Shown: positions 24,620 to 36,200 of the stretch, one piece after another | Layout of the letters: each line of letters opens with the position of its first letter | Numbering within the stretch: the first letter of the stretch is position 1 | Assembly (NCBI GenBank): GCA_963969495.1 | Contig: OZ018329.1 | Coordinates: 142,518,021 to 142,582,020 of the forward strand | DNA length: 64,000 nt | Source of the DNA: Ceratothoa steindachneri | Taxonomy: Eukaryota; Arthropoda; Malacostraca; Isopoda; Cymothoidae | Reading direction: 5' to 3' | The notes under the pieces: model-generated | The model's database searches: none | What the model was told of the DNA's origin: nothing | The model's input: the letters and a program-made list of their open reading frames with translations, nothing else | Position numbers and translations under genes: made by a program

Positions 24620-26479
24620 TAGTTTTTTCTACGTGTAAAATAGTCGCAATGGATGAAGTTTACTTATTATTTGAGTAACCTTGTTTGCCCTGGGGTAAGC
24701 TGCTGGTCCCTGAACTGCCACTGGGAAGGATATCCGGAGGTATGACATGTATTTGAGGGAGTAAAGTGAAGATGACAGGATGAACCTCCCAATAATCCAC
24801 TGATTAGTCACATATGCCCTCGTCTGATTGGTCAATGTAGAAAAACTAATAATCCTTTCAAGTAAACTGTTACTGTTATCAATTCAAAGGAGACAATCGT
24901 GTCCAAGCTCCTGATGTTTGGAAACAAACAATAAAGTGATTCCCAAGATAGAGAAAATATGACACATTATTTGTTATTTTGACTTGTAAATGTCAACTTA
25001 CCAGTTTTGATGATGGGGAAGGGGGGATGGAATGGCAACGAATTCCAAGTCCACATTCAATGTTCCTGTAGCAGAAAAAAAAGATTCCTGCAAAAGTTCT
25101 TGCTATATCCAGGCTCAGAAAAGTAAAGTAGTCCACAATCCAGTTCATTCAATATGCGAGAATAAGAGACACAATTTTGGACATTGGAAAGGCAGGGAAT
25201 GTTAAAACTGCTAAAAAAGAGAAGAAGGAACAACGAGGAAAATACTGCTGCAACAGAAAAGAAAACAAATGAGGATGTGAATATTTTCGTCAGATGGTGA
25301 TAAGAGGTTGGAATTGTAGAGAGGTACTGCTGATACTGAAGATGTGTTGTCTCTCTATCTGACGATAAAATTCTATCTTCATCAAAGTTAAAGAAAACTA
25401 GGATTAGATTCGAAACAAGGTATGGCAGTGATAACAACTATACCTATTTTTGGTGGACGAATATTTAAAGAAAACAACATGAGTAAAGTAATTTATGTAT
25501 AAGAGTAAGGTCAAGAAAACACCGGATAAATTAAGGTTAGAGCTGTGGAAAGAGTTTGGGAAAATATATATATTATTATTATATGGTATGTCAGCTAGAT
25601 TTCACTTGCCTTCGCTTGCCTGCTCTAGATGCGGGCTGAGAAGTCCCTTTTAATTATAGGGGATATTCGAGTGCGTGTATTTCCGTTGGCCGACATAGAA
25701 GATAGATCAATAGCTTTTTATGTGGTTTTGGGATTTAAAAAGGAGAAACGAAAATTACATTTACTATTATACAAACAAATAACAGAAATTAACAATAAAT
25801 TTATACACTAATGGAAAACTAATCGTTTAGCAAAGGAATTAATTTACAATGAAATTCTTCGGCATGAGCTATGAGTAGCACAATGTTTACTCGATCGAAA
25901 ACGGGAGGAGTTTCGTGATTAAAGCTTTGTAGTCGAAAAGAGTCACTACTCTTCGACGGTGATAGAGAAAACGGTAATAGGCTTACGATTTTGTAAGAAA
26001 GGGGAAGGGGCCTCGAGTGGTGATTTGAAGGAGTATCCTTGCAGGGCACGGAGCAAAGCGCGTATTCCAGAATGAGTCCTTACGTTCTTGACTGTCGTAG
26101 TTCTGAACAACTGGTTTCTTGCCTGCGAGTCCTTACGGTAACAGGAAGTCTCGTATTAAGTAGCGTGTGTGTCCTTAGCCTGGTTCCAATGAATCCTCAT
26201 GATTACTGTTTCATGCTAGGTGAGCAGTGCCTGCCTCCTGGTTGAATACTAATTTGCTTGTTTTTGCCGTCAGAAGTGGATCTTAATCCGAATCAAGACG
26301 CAACGAGTAAATGCTTACCTCTCTCTCGCTGAGTTGTGTTCCGGGCTCTAGCTATACTCGTTTCGCTGAGTTATTGCGGCGGAAATTTACCGAAACATGC
26401 CAGTTGAAGATTTGTTCGTCCGTCTGCGTAAATATCTCTCTCTCTCTTTCACAGCTAACTAAAATGAGAATGTTGCAGA
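24620..26479. other. No gene recognised
   Basis: Several short frames on both strands without motifs. A frame at 26039-26245 has ordinary codon composition but no family signature. A short CT run lies near 26440. Confidence 0.5.
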
Positions 26480-26775
26480 ACGAGTGAATAAGAAGGAGAG
26501 TCAAAGTAGTAGAGATTTCAAAGAAATTACAGAAAGGTTTGGACTGGTAAACACAATTTATGAGAATGGATGAGGACTACTTTGGCGGAAGAATGTTGAA
26601 TATGGATATGAAGAGGGATAAAGGAAACGAAGGACAAGTTTAAGATGGGCGATGGGTAACACAAGATCTATGCAGGAGAGGATTATTGGAAGAGGCGGTG
26701 CTCGATCAGATGGAGTGAAAGTGGCAGATAACAAAGAGTGATCTCAAACGGCGATAGGAAAAGGCTGCAGTGGCA
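26480..26775 (+). mobile_element. RTE-type LINE ORF2 C-terminus, relic
   Basis: The plus strand reads VVEISKKLQKGLDW, TQFMRMDEDYFGGRMLNMDM, RRGLLEEAVLDQMEW and KSDLKRR, with stops and one shifted stretch. This matches the C-terminal tail of RTE/BovB-like LINE ORF2 proteins, whose hallmark is an RWxGHVxRM(D/E) block followed by RR..MDMD, an Arg/Gly-rich linker, a short helix and a DR..W motif. Only about 90 residues survive, consistent with 5' truncation, which is usual for LINE insertions. This is a different LINE lineage from copies A-E. Confidence 0.68.
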
Positions 26776-28529
26776 AAATAGCTTTATACGACCCCAATAT
26801 TCCAAAATAAATCACTATTTTGTATACACCGATTTGTTTTTCTCTCAATAAATTTCATACAACAACCTGTTCTTCAAATCAAATTAACAATGTTATTTTT
26901 CATTTAGTTTTCTTTAAAAATAGTTCCTGCAAAACAACACCAGCTCCCTACATCCGAAACAGACTACCTCAGAGAATCTTAGCTCTTCTTTTACACTTCC
27001 AAAATGTATGACCAAATTATCTGTGGTGTTTTCCCTCAAAAAGGGGACTTTACGTTTTAGCGAAACTTGAACAAGGTGGTAGAGTTCCTAACTATTGTAC
27101 GAACTAGCACTCAGAAAGACTTGCCCCAAGCTTCCCTGGCTATGTCTATTTAACACATATTCACTTCTCCTATTTCCTTTAGGAGGGAAGGGGGTGTAGC
27201 AGGGTTAATGCCTTTGAAAGAACGGAAACCCCAAGGAACGGAACGGCCCTTTTTGGTCCTGTGCCCGCAGTTGTCCACTCTCCAGGCTTTAATGCTTGTA
27301 AGAGGACCTCCGGTATATATGTTTCACTAAATTAGCTACTTTGCCTTCTGCATAATACGCCCTTGCTCTTATTGACTTTTAAAATTCAATAAAACACATT
27401 CCCTAATTTAACTACTTTCTTTTAATTTTTAATTTTCCAGTTTAATCGTCATTGTCGTCTGTTTGGTGATCTTCATTTTTCAAAAACAATTTAAAATAGT
27501 TTTACTTTCAAAGAATTATGTATAAGTTTATGAGATAATGGTAAATGTATGAGGAGGAAGACGATTAAGACTGCGTTTTATAAGTCATTTTACAAATTCG
27601 AGTCATCACCGTATAAAACGATACGTATGTGCATAAGAATGGAAGTATTTTTAAAACGAATATGGAAACACAATAACAGTAATGTTTGATAAATACAGGA
27701 AGGTTTAAATCGAGCCCTAAAATGGTAAACTGAAACAAAGAAAAGAAAGGCGAAAATGTTCGTTATTAGGAATTGCGTGTAGGAAATGGGGACGAAGAGA
27801 AGGAGGATTGTCAAGTGTGTCTAATGAGAAGTTCGATATTTAGCAATAAATATAGATAAATGACGTAGCCTATAATGGTTTAAAACTATGTACATTTTGT
27901 AGAGGGCTAAGAGGGAATTCTCAATAAATTAATGCTCAATAAATTCTGCAACTTCTTCCTTATCTTCAATCCAAGTCTGATCATTTTTGAGAAGTAGGAC
28001 AGGATTTCAGGTATTTCACAAAGTATAGGGCCATTACATGTAATACTGATGGCTGATAGTACCTAAGACACAGCAAAAACTGGTACTAAAAATAAAGGAT
28101 TAGAAAAAGGAAATATTATCGTGTTCATTATAATAAACTAAATCTAGGAGATGACAAAATGGCTGATGCCTGTTTAGTGATAGTTATCTCCTCGCATTTT
28201 TCAAAGTTTATCTGTAGACTTTACCTCACACTGGAAAAAATTCCATAAATGCTCTCTTTTATTTCCTGATCATCATCATTATCACTAACTCTATATTTTA
28301 AGAAGTGGATTTTTTTGAGTATTTGAATAATAATTTCATCATAGTTTGGTTATGACTTATGTTTTATTATCAAAGTTATTTCTAATAATTATTTTATAAT
28401 ATCAAAAACAAAATGATGAAGTTCAGAAATAAATATAAGTATCGAAATTTGGGGAATTTTTAAAACCCAAGGAATTACAAATGGTGAAGTTCAGAACATT
28501 TATTTTCATATATCTTCTATAACTATATT
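26776..28529. other. No gene recognised
   Basis: AT-rich. The minus-strand frame 27590-27814 is hydrophobic and comes from A-rich plus-strand sequence. A direct repeat CTCAATAAATT occurs twice near 27920-27945. No assignable element. Confidence 0.5.
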
Positions 28530-28707
28530 TTAGCAACCTGATATTTTGAAAAGGGGAGAAATTTAGTTTAGAGTTCCTTTTTAAGATTATTATAATTGGC
28601 TAAGTTCAGCAAATTTCTTAAAATTTAACCATGGCTGCTTTTTTTTAGATTTTAAATTTTAATCTTAGTAGCGAAGTGCGAGTTAAGTGGCCAAGTAATT
28701 GCCTGGT
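28530..28707 (-). repeat. Short dispersed repeat, copy 1 (inverse of 52364-52548)
   Basis: This roughly 178-bp sequence is the reverse complement of 52364-52548, matching over nearly its whole length with scattered substitutions and small gaps. Shared landmarks are TTAGCAAC, GATATTTTGAAA, AAGTTCAGCAAAT, AACCATGGCTGCTTTTTT, and the end block TTGCCTGGT or its counterpart. No coding or tRNA-like box is visible. It may be a MITE or a SINE tail; I cannot tell which. Confidence 0.75.
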
Positions 28708-30225
28708 GTTCATATAAAAGAATTTAAATGGTGTTTTACGGTAAGTTCGAACTTGAGATCCCCATAAGAGCAAAACTTTAGTTACTTTTGAAGCTGTGTT
28801 TAGGGGTAATCCTGTGAATCCATGAAGGAGCATACGTTTTCGGCGTTAATCTTTGCCCCCGTAAAGTGTTGCCCGGACAAGTCGTTTGCATTTGGATGAG
28901 ACGGGCTTCATCCTCTGGTGAGCCTACTGAGTTAGGGGAAAGAAATTAAAGATTACATTTAATAGGCCCATTGGGCTTTGATTATTCTTAAGTTTATTTT
29001 AAGTTTACCAAAATTGACCTTAGCTAAGTTTAACATCTGTGATGATCTTCGCCAACTGGACTGAATCTTACAAAAGTCAAGGACTGTGTATGCTTAGGTT
29101 TTGCTTAGTTGTACATGTGCTGTGCATGATAAGGAGGCATGCCTGTTTTTAAGTGCTACGTATAGTTAACTACATATGGCCCCCCGTTATGGATAAGACC
29201 GGAGCATTTCCCCGAAAAATAGCAGCACTATATTCAATTCCATTCGGCTTAAACAGTAACCCTGATCATAGAAGCCATCCCTGAACCTAAAGAAAACGTT
29301 TTCCTTCCTTCTGAAAAGAATTTTCAATCCATTAATTAATATACATAAGTCTTCCATAAATAAAAATGCTGCCCTTATTACTTCAAGCGTAAATTTTCTT
29401 AGTCGGTGCTCACAACACGCAAGAAGTTCCTTTGGCATGATGGAGAAAAGATTATTAGAAACGAACTAAAACTGCACATCTCAAATCTTATTAGAAAATA
29501 TTACTAGCAATCTCGGATTTGGATGTCTTCAATAAGCTGCTCGGAGAACAAAAATGAAAGATTCGCCCTCAGCTCTTGATTGTCCGCCTGGCTCGACTCA
29601 CTCGAGAGGCTGGATCATCCAGGGTTCAAGGTTTGCTTTCATCCTTGCAGTCAACTGGCAAGTGTGCACAGTGTCATCGGTTCATAACTGCCGGGTCAAC
29701 AACTCAACGCTGAAAAGCAGAATTTGTAATTTCTGTTCTATGGAGTGTTTAAATCTCTAAATCCCTAAATATTTCGAGCCGCTCTCATGCTATTTATTTA
29801 GGAAGAATAGCATGCAAATTACGCTGCAGAGAAGAAAACTTATTTTCTCGTCTAGATAAAAAATGGTTTATGGTAATAACTAAGCGAAAACTAAGTCTTT
29901 TGTTGCTAATTTAAAAAATTAGTTTTTTCTTAGTTTTTTGAAGAAAATATTTGTTGATATTGCGAAAAAAGGGTGATTAATGACTTGTTAAGACTAATTC
30001 AAAGAGTAGTGAATTGTAGTCGATCTTTGATAAATTAGCAAGTTTACTGAAATTAAAATATGAGCTTAAATTAGGATAATTATTCAACTTAAAACTCTTT
30101 AAGGGTTAAAATTATGAAAATGAGAAAATAAGCTTATGAACAACTAAATAAGTAAAGGAAAAAGAGCAAAAAACACAAGGTCTGCTGAGCAAATAGTCGC
30201 ATGCTCCCATTTATTCTGTTTATAA
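28708..30225. other. No gene recognised
   Basis: Contains a small hairpin GGATGA...TCATCC (28894-28913) and a minus-strand frame at 29187-29438 without motifs. A stretch near 29580-29640 loosely resembles tRNA boxes but does not fold. Otherwise AT-rich. Confidence 0.45.
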
Positions 30226-30950
30226 CTTTACGGCCTTCAAGACTCTCAATAATTTCCAGACTAACCTTGGGAAGACCTTGGTTATTCTATCATTCGAAAG
30301 AGAATGTAAAGCAACACAATAGTTTAAAATTCATTAGAATCAGCCTAATAGGTATGATCTTATAGACAAAATAATATGATTCCGTGGTGGCTAACCTTGG
30401 AAGGACTATGGCAATATATTAAGCGAAAGAGAATGTAAAACCATCTAAGGTTTCAAATTTTGTGAGAATCTGGCGAAAATTTATAATGTTAATGGCAAAA
30501 AAAAATTCCCGGGCTAACCTTGTGAAGACTTCGGCAATTATGTCATTCGAAAGAATATGTTAAACAACACAAGGGTTTTAGTTTTCGTTAGAATCGGCCG
30601 AGTAATTATGATGTTTGTGCGAAAACAAAATAATTGCGTGCAAACTTGGGAGGACCTTGTCAATTATATCATTCAAAAGAGATTATATGACAAAGAACAT
30701 AACGGTTTCAAAATTTGGTCGGCCGAATGGTTATGATGTTATTGATTGCCACAACAAAATATTTCCCCTGATATCCTTAGGAAGACTTTGGCAATTATAT
30801 CATTCGAAAGAGAATGTAAAACAACATAATGGGTTCAAATTTCATTAGAATCGCCTGAATAGTTACCAAAGACATAGCAAAATGGGTCCGTCCGACAAAC
30901 ATAGTGAGATGTCGAGTCGCTCTAGCTAGACTCTCACGCGACTAAAAACG
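30226..30950 (+). repeat. Tandem array of about 128-bp units (five copies) with tail
   Basis: Five head-to-tail copies are recognisable from the phrase CTAACCTTGGGAAGAC or variants at 30261, 30391, 30513, 30641 and 30771, spacings of 130, 122, 128 and 130 bp. Each unit then carries GGCAATTATATCATTCGAAA, GAGAATGTAAAACAAC, GGGTTTCAAATTT and GAATCGGCCGAATAG. The array ends in a distinct tail (about 30862-30950) with GTCCGTCC and ATAGTGAGATG. Two more units and the same tail occur in opposite orientation at 32930-33235. There is no coding potential. Confidence 0.9.
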
Positions 30951-31924
30951 TCTAACTTAAACTTTATAGACTGACAATAAAACAATAATCCTTCACACAA
31001 AACCCTCAATACAAACAATAAGTTCACCATTGAGATATATTTCATTCGCTTTTAGAACTTACCCTTTCCGCATAACGTCAGTTCTTTCTGATTCTATCCC
31101 TAATTTTCTTTTTTATTCCCCCATCATCTAATTATTTTAGTTAATCATTTAGATGTTCATGAGATACTGAACAGATGATCAAAATCAAATCTCCAAAACT
31201 ATCAATTCTGTGAACCCTAATGACTGAATATTTAAATTCCGGAACAAATCCGTAGTCATGGTTAATCATTTTCAACAAATAAGGGTAAAAATTTGTCAAA
31301 ATTTGGGTGTCTCGGCTCCTAACCATGTCTCTTTGTCGAGCAAAAACATTTTTAGATAAGATTTAGATACCAAAGCATCATGTAAAAAGTAGTGATGTTC
31401 GAACCAATTCAATAGTTCAGTCTCAGGCTATGATCATACGTTGGAAAGTAATTTTAATTAAGAAGTCGACACCGTAAAGCAAGTGGAAACTCGTGGTAAT
31501 CTGCACCCACCCACCATAGAACATCTTTCATTAAGACTGTCTTACCATAACAGGTACCTGGCGTTACATCAAGTATGATTAAACAAGGACAAAGGACAAA
31601 AGTTACTATAATTAAGAAAAAATTCAAGAAAACAAAAAAGACAGAATTTTATGGATAATATTCAGAATATTTTGCTCCATGATTCGGGGACACAAATGCA
31701 CACACATGCAACCAATTTGTTGAGTAAATAAAACAAACGAGACAAAAGTCCATCTTGTCAGAAAAAAGTTTCACATTTCAGAGGGAAAGTTTCACATTAT
31801 GTGGCAAAGTTAAATCACAAAACGCCCTTTTTAGTTTAGTTCCACAACTTTGAGAGAAAATATAACACCAAAACATCCATCCAATATGAAGATACTTCTT
31901 AACTTTAATTTTAACAGAGAAAAT
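30951..31924. other. Spacer within the 30.2-33.2 kb symmetrical region; no gene
   Basis: AT-rich sequence between the 128-bp array and the TA-flanked palindrome. A minus-strand frame at 31141-31326 shows no motif. Confidence 0.5.
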
Positions 31925-31946
31925 TCTCTCTCTCTCTCTAACCACT

Positions 31947-32010
<64 letters not shown>
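31925..32010. repeat. (CT)n and (TA)n microsatellites
   Basis: A CT run of about 15 bp (31925-31939), a short unique link, then a TA array (31950-32009) that directly abuts the left end of the 504-bp palindrome. Confidence 0.95.
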
Positions 32011-32011
<1 letters not shown>

Positions 32012-32061
32012 CAGTAGGAAGGATACGACCATCAGTGACAACCTTATTTATTCCAAGCAAC

Positions 32062-32088
32062 GTTTCGGATTACCCAATCCATCATCAG
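32062..32088 (-). ncRNA. Hammerhead-ribozyme-like core, left arm
   Basis: On the minus strand, CTGATGA (32088-32082) is followed by T, GGATT, loop GGGT, AATCC and GAAAC (ending at 32062). These are the invariant core boxes of a hammerhead ribozyme, with helix II between them. An extra unpaired base follows CTGATGA. Helix III would be short and imperfect (GTTGCTT... with ...AAGGTTGTC), and helix I could not be paired convincingly with the candidate GTC cleavage site near 32034-32036. Family-level assignment is an inference; activity is uncertain. Confidence 0.5.
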
Positions 32089-32435
32089 GCTAAAGGGATA
32101 AACACAATTTGTGAGGCGAACAAATGTTAACTAAAAGTAATTACATATAAAAAGCAAATAATTAAGATAGAAAACCTATAAAATTAAAAGTATTAATAAT
32201 CACAAACTAGCCATAGTCGTGTCCGATTTTGGTAAATTCCTTAGTCATTCTCCTGAATCGCTGACAAATGTTATGAATTTGTTCCTCTCCTTTGCTTTGA
32301 GCTTATCTGTATATGTACTCGTAATTATTAATACTTTTAATTTTCTAGGTTTACTATCTTAATTATTTGCTTTTGATTTGTATTTAGTTTAAGTTAACAT
32401 TTGTTCGCCTCACAAATTGTGTTTATCCCTTTAGC

Positions 32436-32462
32436 CTGATGATGGATTGGGTAATCCGAAAC
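32436..32462 (+). ncRNA. Hammerhead-ribozyme-like core, right arm
   Basis: On the plus strand, CTGATGA is at 32436-32442, GGATT at 32444-32448, loop GGGT, AATCC at 32453-32457 and GAAAC at 32458-32462. The core is identical to the left-arm copy while the following sequence differs slightly (GTGGCTTG instead of GTTGCTTGG). A candidate GTC lies at 32486-32488. As in the left arm, helix I is not convincingly formed, so this may work only as a dimer or be inactive. Confidence 0.5.
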
Positions 32463-32547
32463 GTGGCTTGAAAATAAATAAGAATGTCACTGATGGTCGT
32501 ATCCTTCCTACTGCAATTAAAATTACTCCTTCTTAAAAGCAACCATG

Positions 32548-32551
<4 letters not shown>

Positions 32552-32636
<85 letters not shown>
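32552..32636. repeat. (TA)n microsatellite
   Basis: About 85 bp of pure TA repeats. Open frames on both strands through it encode only Tyr-Ile runs. The roughly 290 bp that follow, to 32929, hold no recognisable gene, only a shorter TA run at 32908-32923. Confidence 0.97.
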
Positions 32637-32639
<3 letters not shown>

Positions 32640-32929
32640 TTAAGGATGAATTCTACAACGAGAAAGAAAGTACAATTCATGATACTAATTCCTATCTTCA
32701 GGTCAGACAAAGTGAAATAATTATGAATAAAAATTCATTAAAATAGAGTAAGATCAAATTCGATAGATTGATAATTATTGAAATGTGCTGGGTAGAAATT
32801 GACAGAGTAACCTACAAAGTTGTTCTTTCGAGAGGGAAAGAACTGAATCCGTTAAGCAGCGGAGGAAGGAAGCTAGCACGGTGGTAAATGAATTCAATAT
32901 AGATATTATATATATATATATATTAATTT

Positions 32930-33235
32930 TTTTAGTTGAGTACGACGCTGCATCTCACTATTTCGGTCGGTCGGTCCTCGTTTTTTTATTTTTGTAATAA
33001 CATTATAATTATTCAGCCGATTCTCACAAAATTTGAAACCCTTATGTTGCTTTACCTTTTCTTTCAAATCATACAATTGCCAAAGTTGCCACAAGGTTAG
33101 CCCGGGTATTATTTAGTTTTGTCTATAACATCATAACTATTCGGCCGTTCTAACGAAATTTGAAACCCTTGTGTCTTTACATTCTCTTTTGAATCATATA
33201 ATTGCCAAGGTCCTCCCAAGTTTAGGCCGAGAGCT
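32930..33235 (-). repeat. Inverted two-copy block of the 128-bp repeat with tail
   Basis: Reverse-complement counterpart of 30226-30950. The tail comes first on the plus strand (CATCTCACTATTTCGGTCGG, about 32951-32970). Two units follow, marked by GCCGATTCTCACAAAATTTG near 33016 and GGCCGTTCTAACGAAATTTG near 33142, ending with CAAGGTCCTCCCAAGTTTAG near 33225. Orientation is opposite to the left block, so both tails point inward toward the TA-flanked palindrome. Confidence 0.85.
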
Positions 33236-36200
33236 ATTGCAAGTTTTGAATGTAGTACGGTCAAAAATCAGAATAAGTGAAAGCACGCGACTCTTTGGTC
33301 AGCACACGTTGTTTATTATTTTAATACTTTTCTGGAGGCCTTTCGCAATAATTACAGACATAATTCTTCGTTACATGGATTTTACCCAAATTTGCAAATT
33401 TCTGAGGTAATATTTCCCCACTGAGCTTGTAATTTTTCATACAATTCTGTTTTATATCTATTTGTAATTTAAATTGCTTTATTCACACTCTTATCACAAG
33501 TATTCTATTGGATTAAATTCTTTGTTCAGTAGTTGTAACTATATAGGTGTCATTCCCTTTCCTTACAACCAATTCTTTCTGTGTTTTGAAGTAATATATG
33601 AGTATTTATAGTACAGCTGAAATATAACTTTATTGCATCTTGTAGTGGAATGAAATTTCCCGATAGATCGCTATAAGATTTTTTATTTCTTCATCTCACA
33701 ATGAAAGTGATGAAAATCTTTAAAATATTTTTTAAAAAGTTATATTTTTAAATAATTTTCTTACAAGATAGATTGAAATGGAATTTCGTAAATTTCTTTC
33801 CAAAAATTAATCCAATAATGTTTTTTTACTCACGAGATAATTACATTCATCTAAGTAGATTACTTTCGATATTCTTTTGTGGTCTTTGGCCCACTGATTT
33901 ATTTCCATACATCAAAAATTATGAACTTTAGATTTTGGACGTCAGCTAAGGTGTAATACCTAATTTATTAATTATTATTTCGGTTTACCTGTATTTTAGA
34001 CCTGTATTATATAACACACATCCAATCGCAACGGTTTCAAAAATTGCTTTATATTTATTCCATATTATTATAAAACTCTTTCTGAATAGGATGATACAGG
34101 TATGACTTAAAAAGAAATAAAGACATAAACGGGTCCGAAATTCGGGTGAGGCTTTAACAGCCCCCTAGGGTACCCCCCTGGATCTGCGCCTGCTACCAAA
34201 TTGTTCATCGATGTTGTATATTATTTTAGTTCACAGTGTTAGTGTAGTTTCTTAGCAAATAATAATAATGAAAAGGCTATTTTCAATTGTTTGAAAGAAA
34301 CTTCTCAAAGATTAGCATCAGAAATCACGCGTGTCGTAGCCATTATACGAATTCTTAATTTGTGGCTAATTTATATATCCGAATTGACACAAATTGTGAA
34401 TTAAGTAACAATGCTCAACCTGTAGTTCTATTTTTATGTAGGCCTATAATATCAAATTACTAATAAGTTGTTTTTTGACGTTTGTTCTCAATTCTGATTA
34501 TTTTATGCCACTTCATCATTAGAACTACTACTATTTTTAAAATCTTGGCCGAGGCCAGGTTAACAGACGTGCTCTTTTTCTTTCCTAGACATAGAAAACT
34601 TTTCAAGGTAGTCCCACGCTTTACCTAAATGGCATAACACAGCTAGTAGATCCAGACAACTCGATGACTCACAGCGATTGAGAGAGAAGGAGATAGAGAG
34701 AGCGTGAGAGAGAAGGATAGAAATATAACTACTATAACAGCTATAAATAATTAAAGAAATAAAACTTCAATCTTTCCTTTCATTTTCCCAATAAGTAAGG
34801 GAAAATAAATCGATCTTGCATGCTTCAATGTACTCCGTTATTTTGCTTCCTTATGTTCGGTAATTAAGAAAGAAAAAGATTTTTCATCTGTCATTAAACG
34901 ACAAGTTGACTGAGTATCCTTGCAAACACCAGTAAAGGCTATGTAAAATTTATTTTTATTTTTTATGTACATATAATGTTTAGAATTGAAGCTCTATGTC
35001 ATAATTTATTTTTCCATGCTTCTCCCGCTCAATTGCGGAGTTAAATGCTTCCTTCGCGCAATCTTGGCAAGGTTCAGAAGGATTTTGTATATTTTATGCA
35101 TGCCACCATTATTCTTCCTTCCAAGAGCAATATGGGATCCCATCAGTATATTTTTCTCTTGTTGACATTATTTGATTTTCATATGAATCATTTTATGCAT
35201 TTTAGATCGCGTTTTCTTTATAATATTTTCTCGCATCATAAATCTCATTAAGAACTTAGTCCACTTTGTTTCCATTGCGACTGGTTTAACCCGTTTGGCA
35301 TGACATTTTCCTATTTTACCTCGTTTCGGTTAAATAAAAATTCGTGGTGAGTTGCTTAATGATTAGAACGCTAAAAGCTGTTATGAGTTTTCTTAAAGTT
35401 TTAAGACCGTCTTCTTTTAATGAACACCTTATATAAATTAGAAAAAATGGGTAAAAGTTATGTTGTCCTTGCTAATTCAAACTTCTGATGAAAAAAAATA
35501 CCTCCATCGAACTAAATTTACACTCAGGCAACAGGTAAAGGAAGGCTGATATTGCGCAATTTATCATTAACCAGCACTTTGTTAATAGAGAACAAACATC
35601 TAAAATAATAAGCGTAAAGTTACTAGAATAATGAATAAGAAATGAAGTAAACCATTAACACGACTCATACGAAACTGAACATACTCGTATTATCGGGCAA
35701 AATGGGTAATTTGGATTTTGTGTTTTGTCTAAGAGATACAAATTAGGAAGACTGACGTCACTGCAAATCACGATTAGCTTGTCAAGTGGGATCTTTGGAG
35801 ATGGTAGGTGAGTGGCTAGATCATTTAATAATGAATTCATTTTACCAAAGTATTTTTCCAATTATGTATGACTATGGCTCCAATGTTATTCTACTCTATA
35901 AATATGGAAGGACGTGAATAAACAAAGGAAAGATAGGGCACGACAAAAGCAATGGGGATATGTAAGATGTGGAGACATGCTAAATATGGGCAAACGCAAC
36001 CATTAACGATAAAATTTACCCCCAAAAGACGCCCCAAATTGATTCAAATTAGCAAAACCTTTCAATTGCTTACTCCCTCCCTCAATTTGTACTATTCCAT
36101 CGATTTTGGCTTTTTGTGACCGGGTTTAATTTCATCTCCATAAATTCATCTATATTTATTATTCTTCTGATAATAATAATTATGGTTGTTTTCAGTTTGC

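Larger units (their letters stand above)
32011..32514. mobile_element. 504-bp palindromic element with hammerhead-like cores (Penelope-like terminal repeats, inverted pair)
   Basis: The left arm (32011-32200) and right arm (32324-32514) are reverse complements over about 190 bp with a few changes, around a 123-bp loop. Both outer ends read GCAGTAGGAAGGATACGACC outward to inward. Each arm contains CTGATGA, then a 5-bp stem (GGATT/AATCC), then GAAAC. These cores resemble the hammerhead ribozyme motifs reported in terminal repeats of Penelope-like retroelements. No reverse transcriptase or GIY-YIG reading frame lies in the loop or nearby, so this would be a non-autonomous inverted pair of terminal repeats. 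The left end touches a TA array; the right end lies 37 bp from another. Confidence 0.8.

Noticed and set aside
28894..28913. GGATGA...TCATCC hairpin considered as a third ribozyme core
   Set aside because: It lacks CTGANGA and GAAA boxes in the right places. Only the stem looks similar.
29580..29650. Possible tRNA or tRNA-derived SINE head
   Set aside because: It contains a stretch like TGGCTC and GGGTTCAAGG, but D, anticodon and acceptor stems do not pair.
30226..30950. Considered as a CRISPR-like array because of regular spacing
   Set aside because: The whole 128-bp unit repeats, with no unique spacers, in eukaryotic DNA. It is an ordinary tandem repeat.
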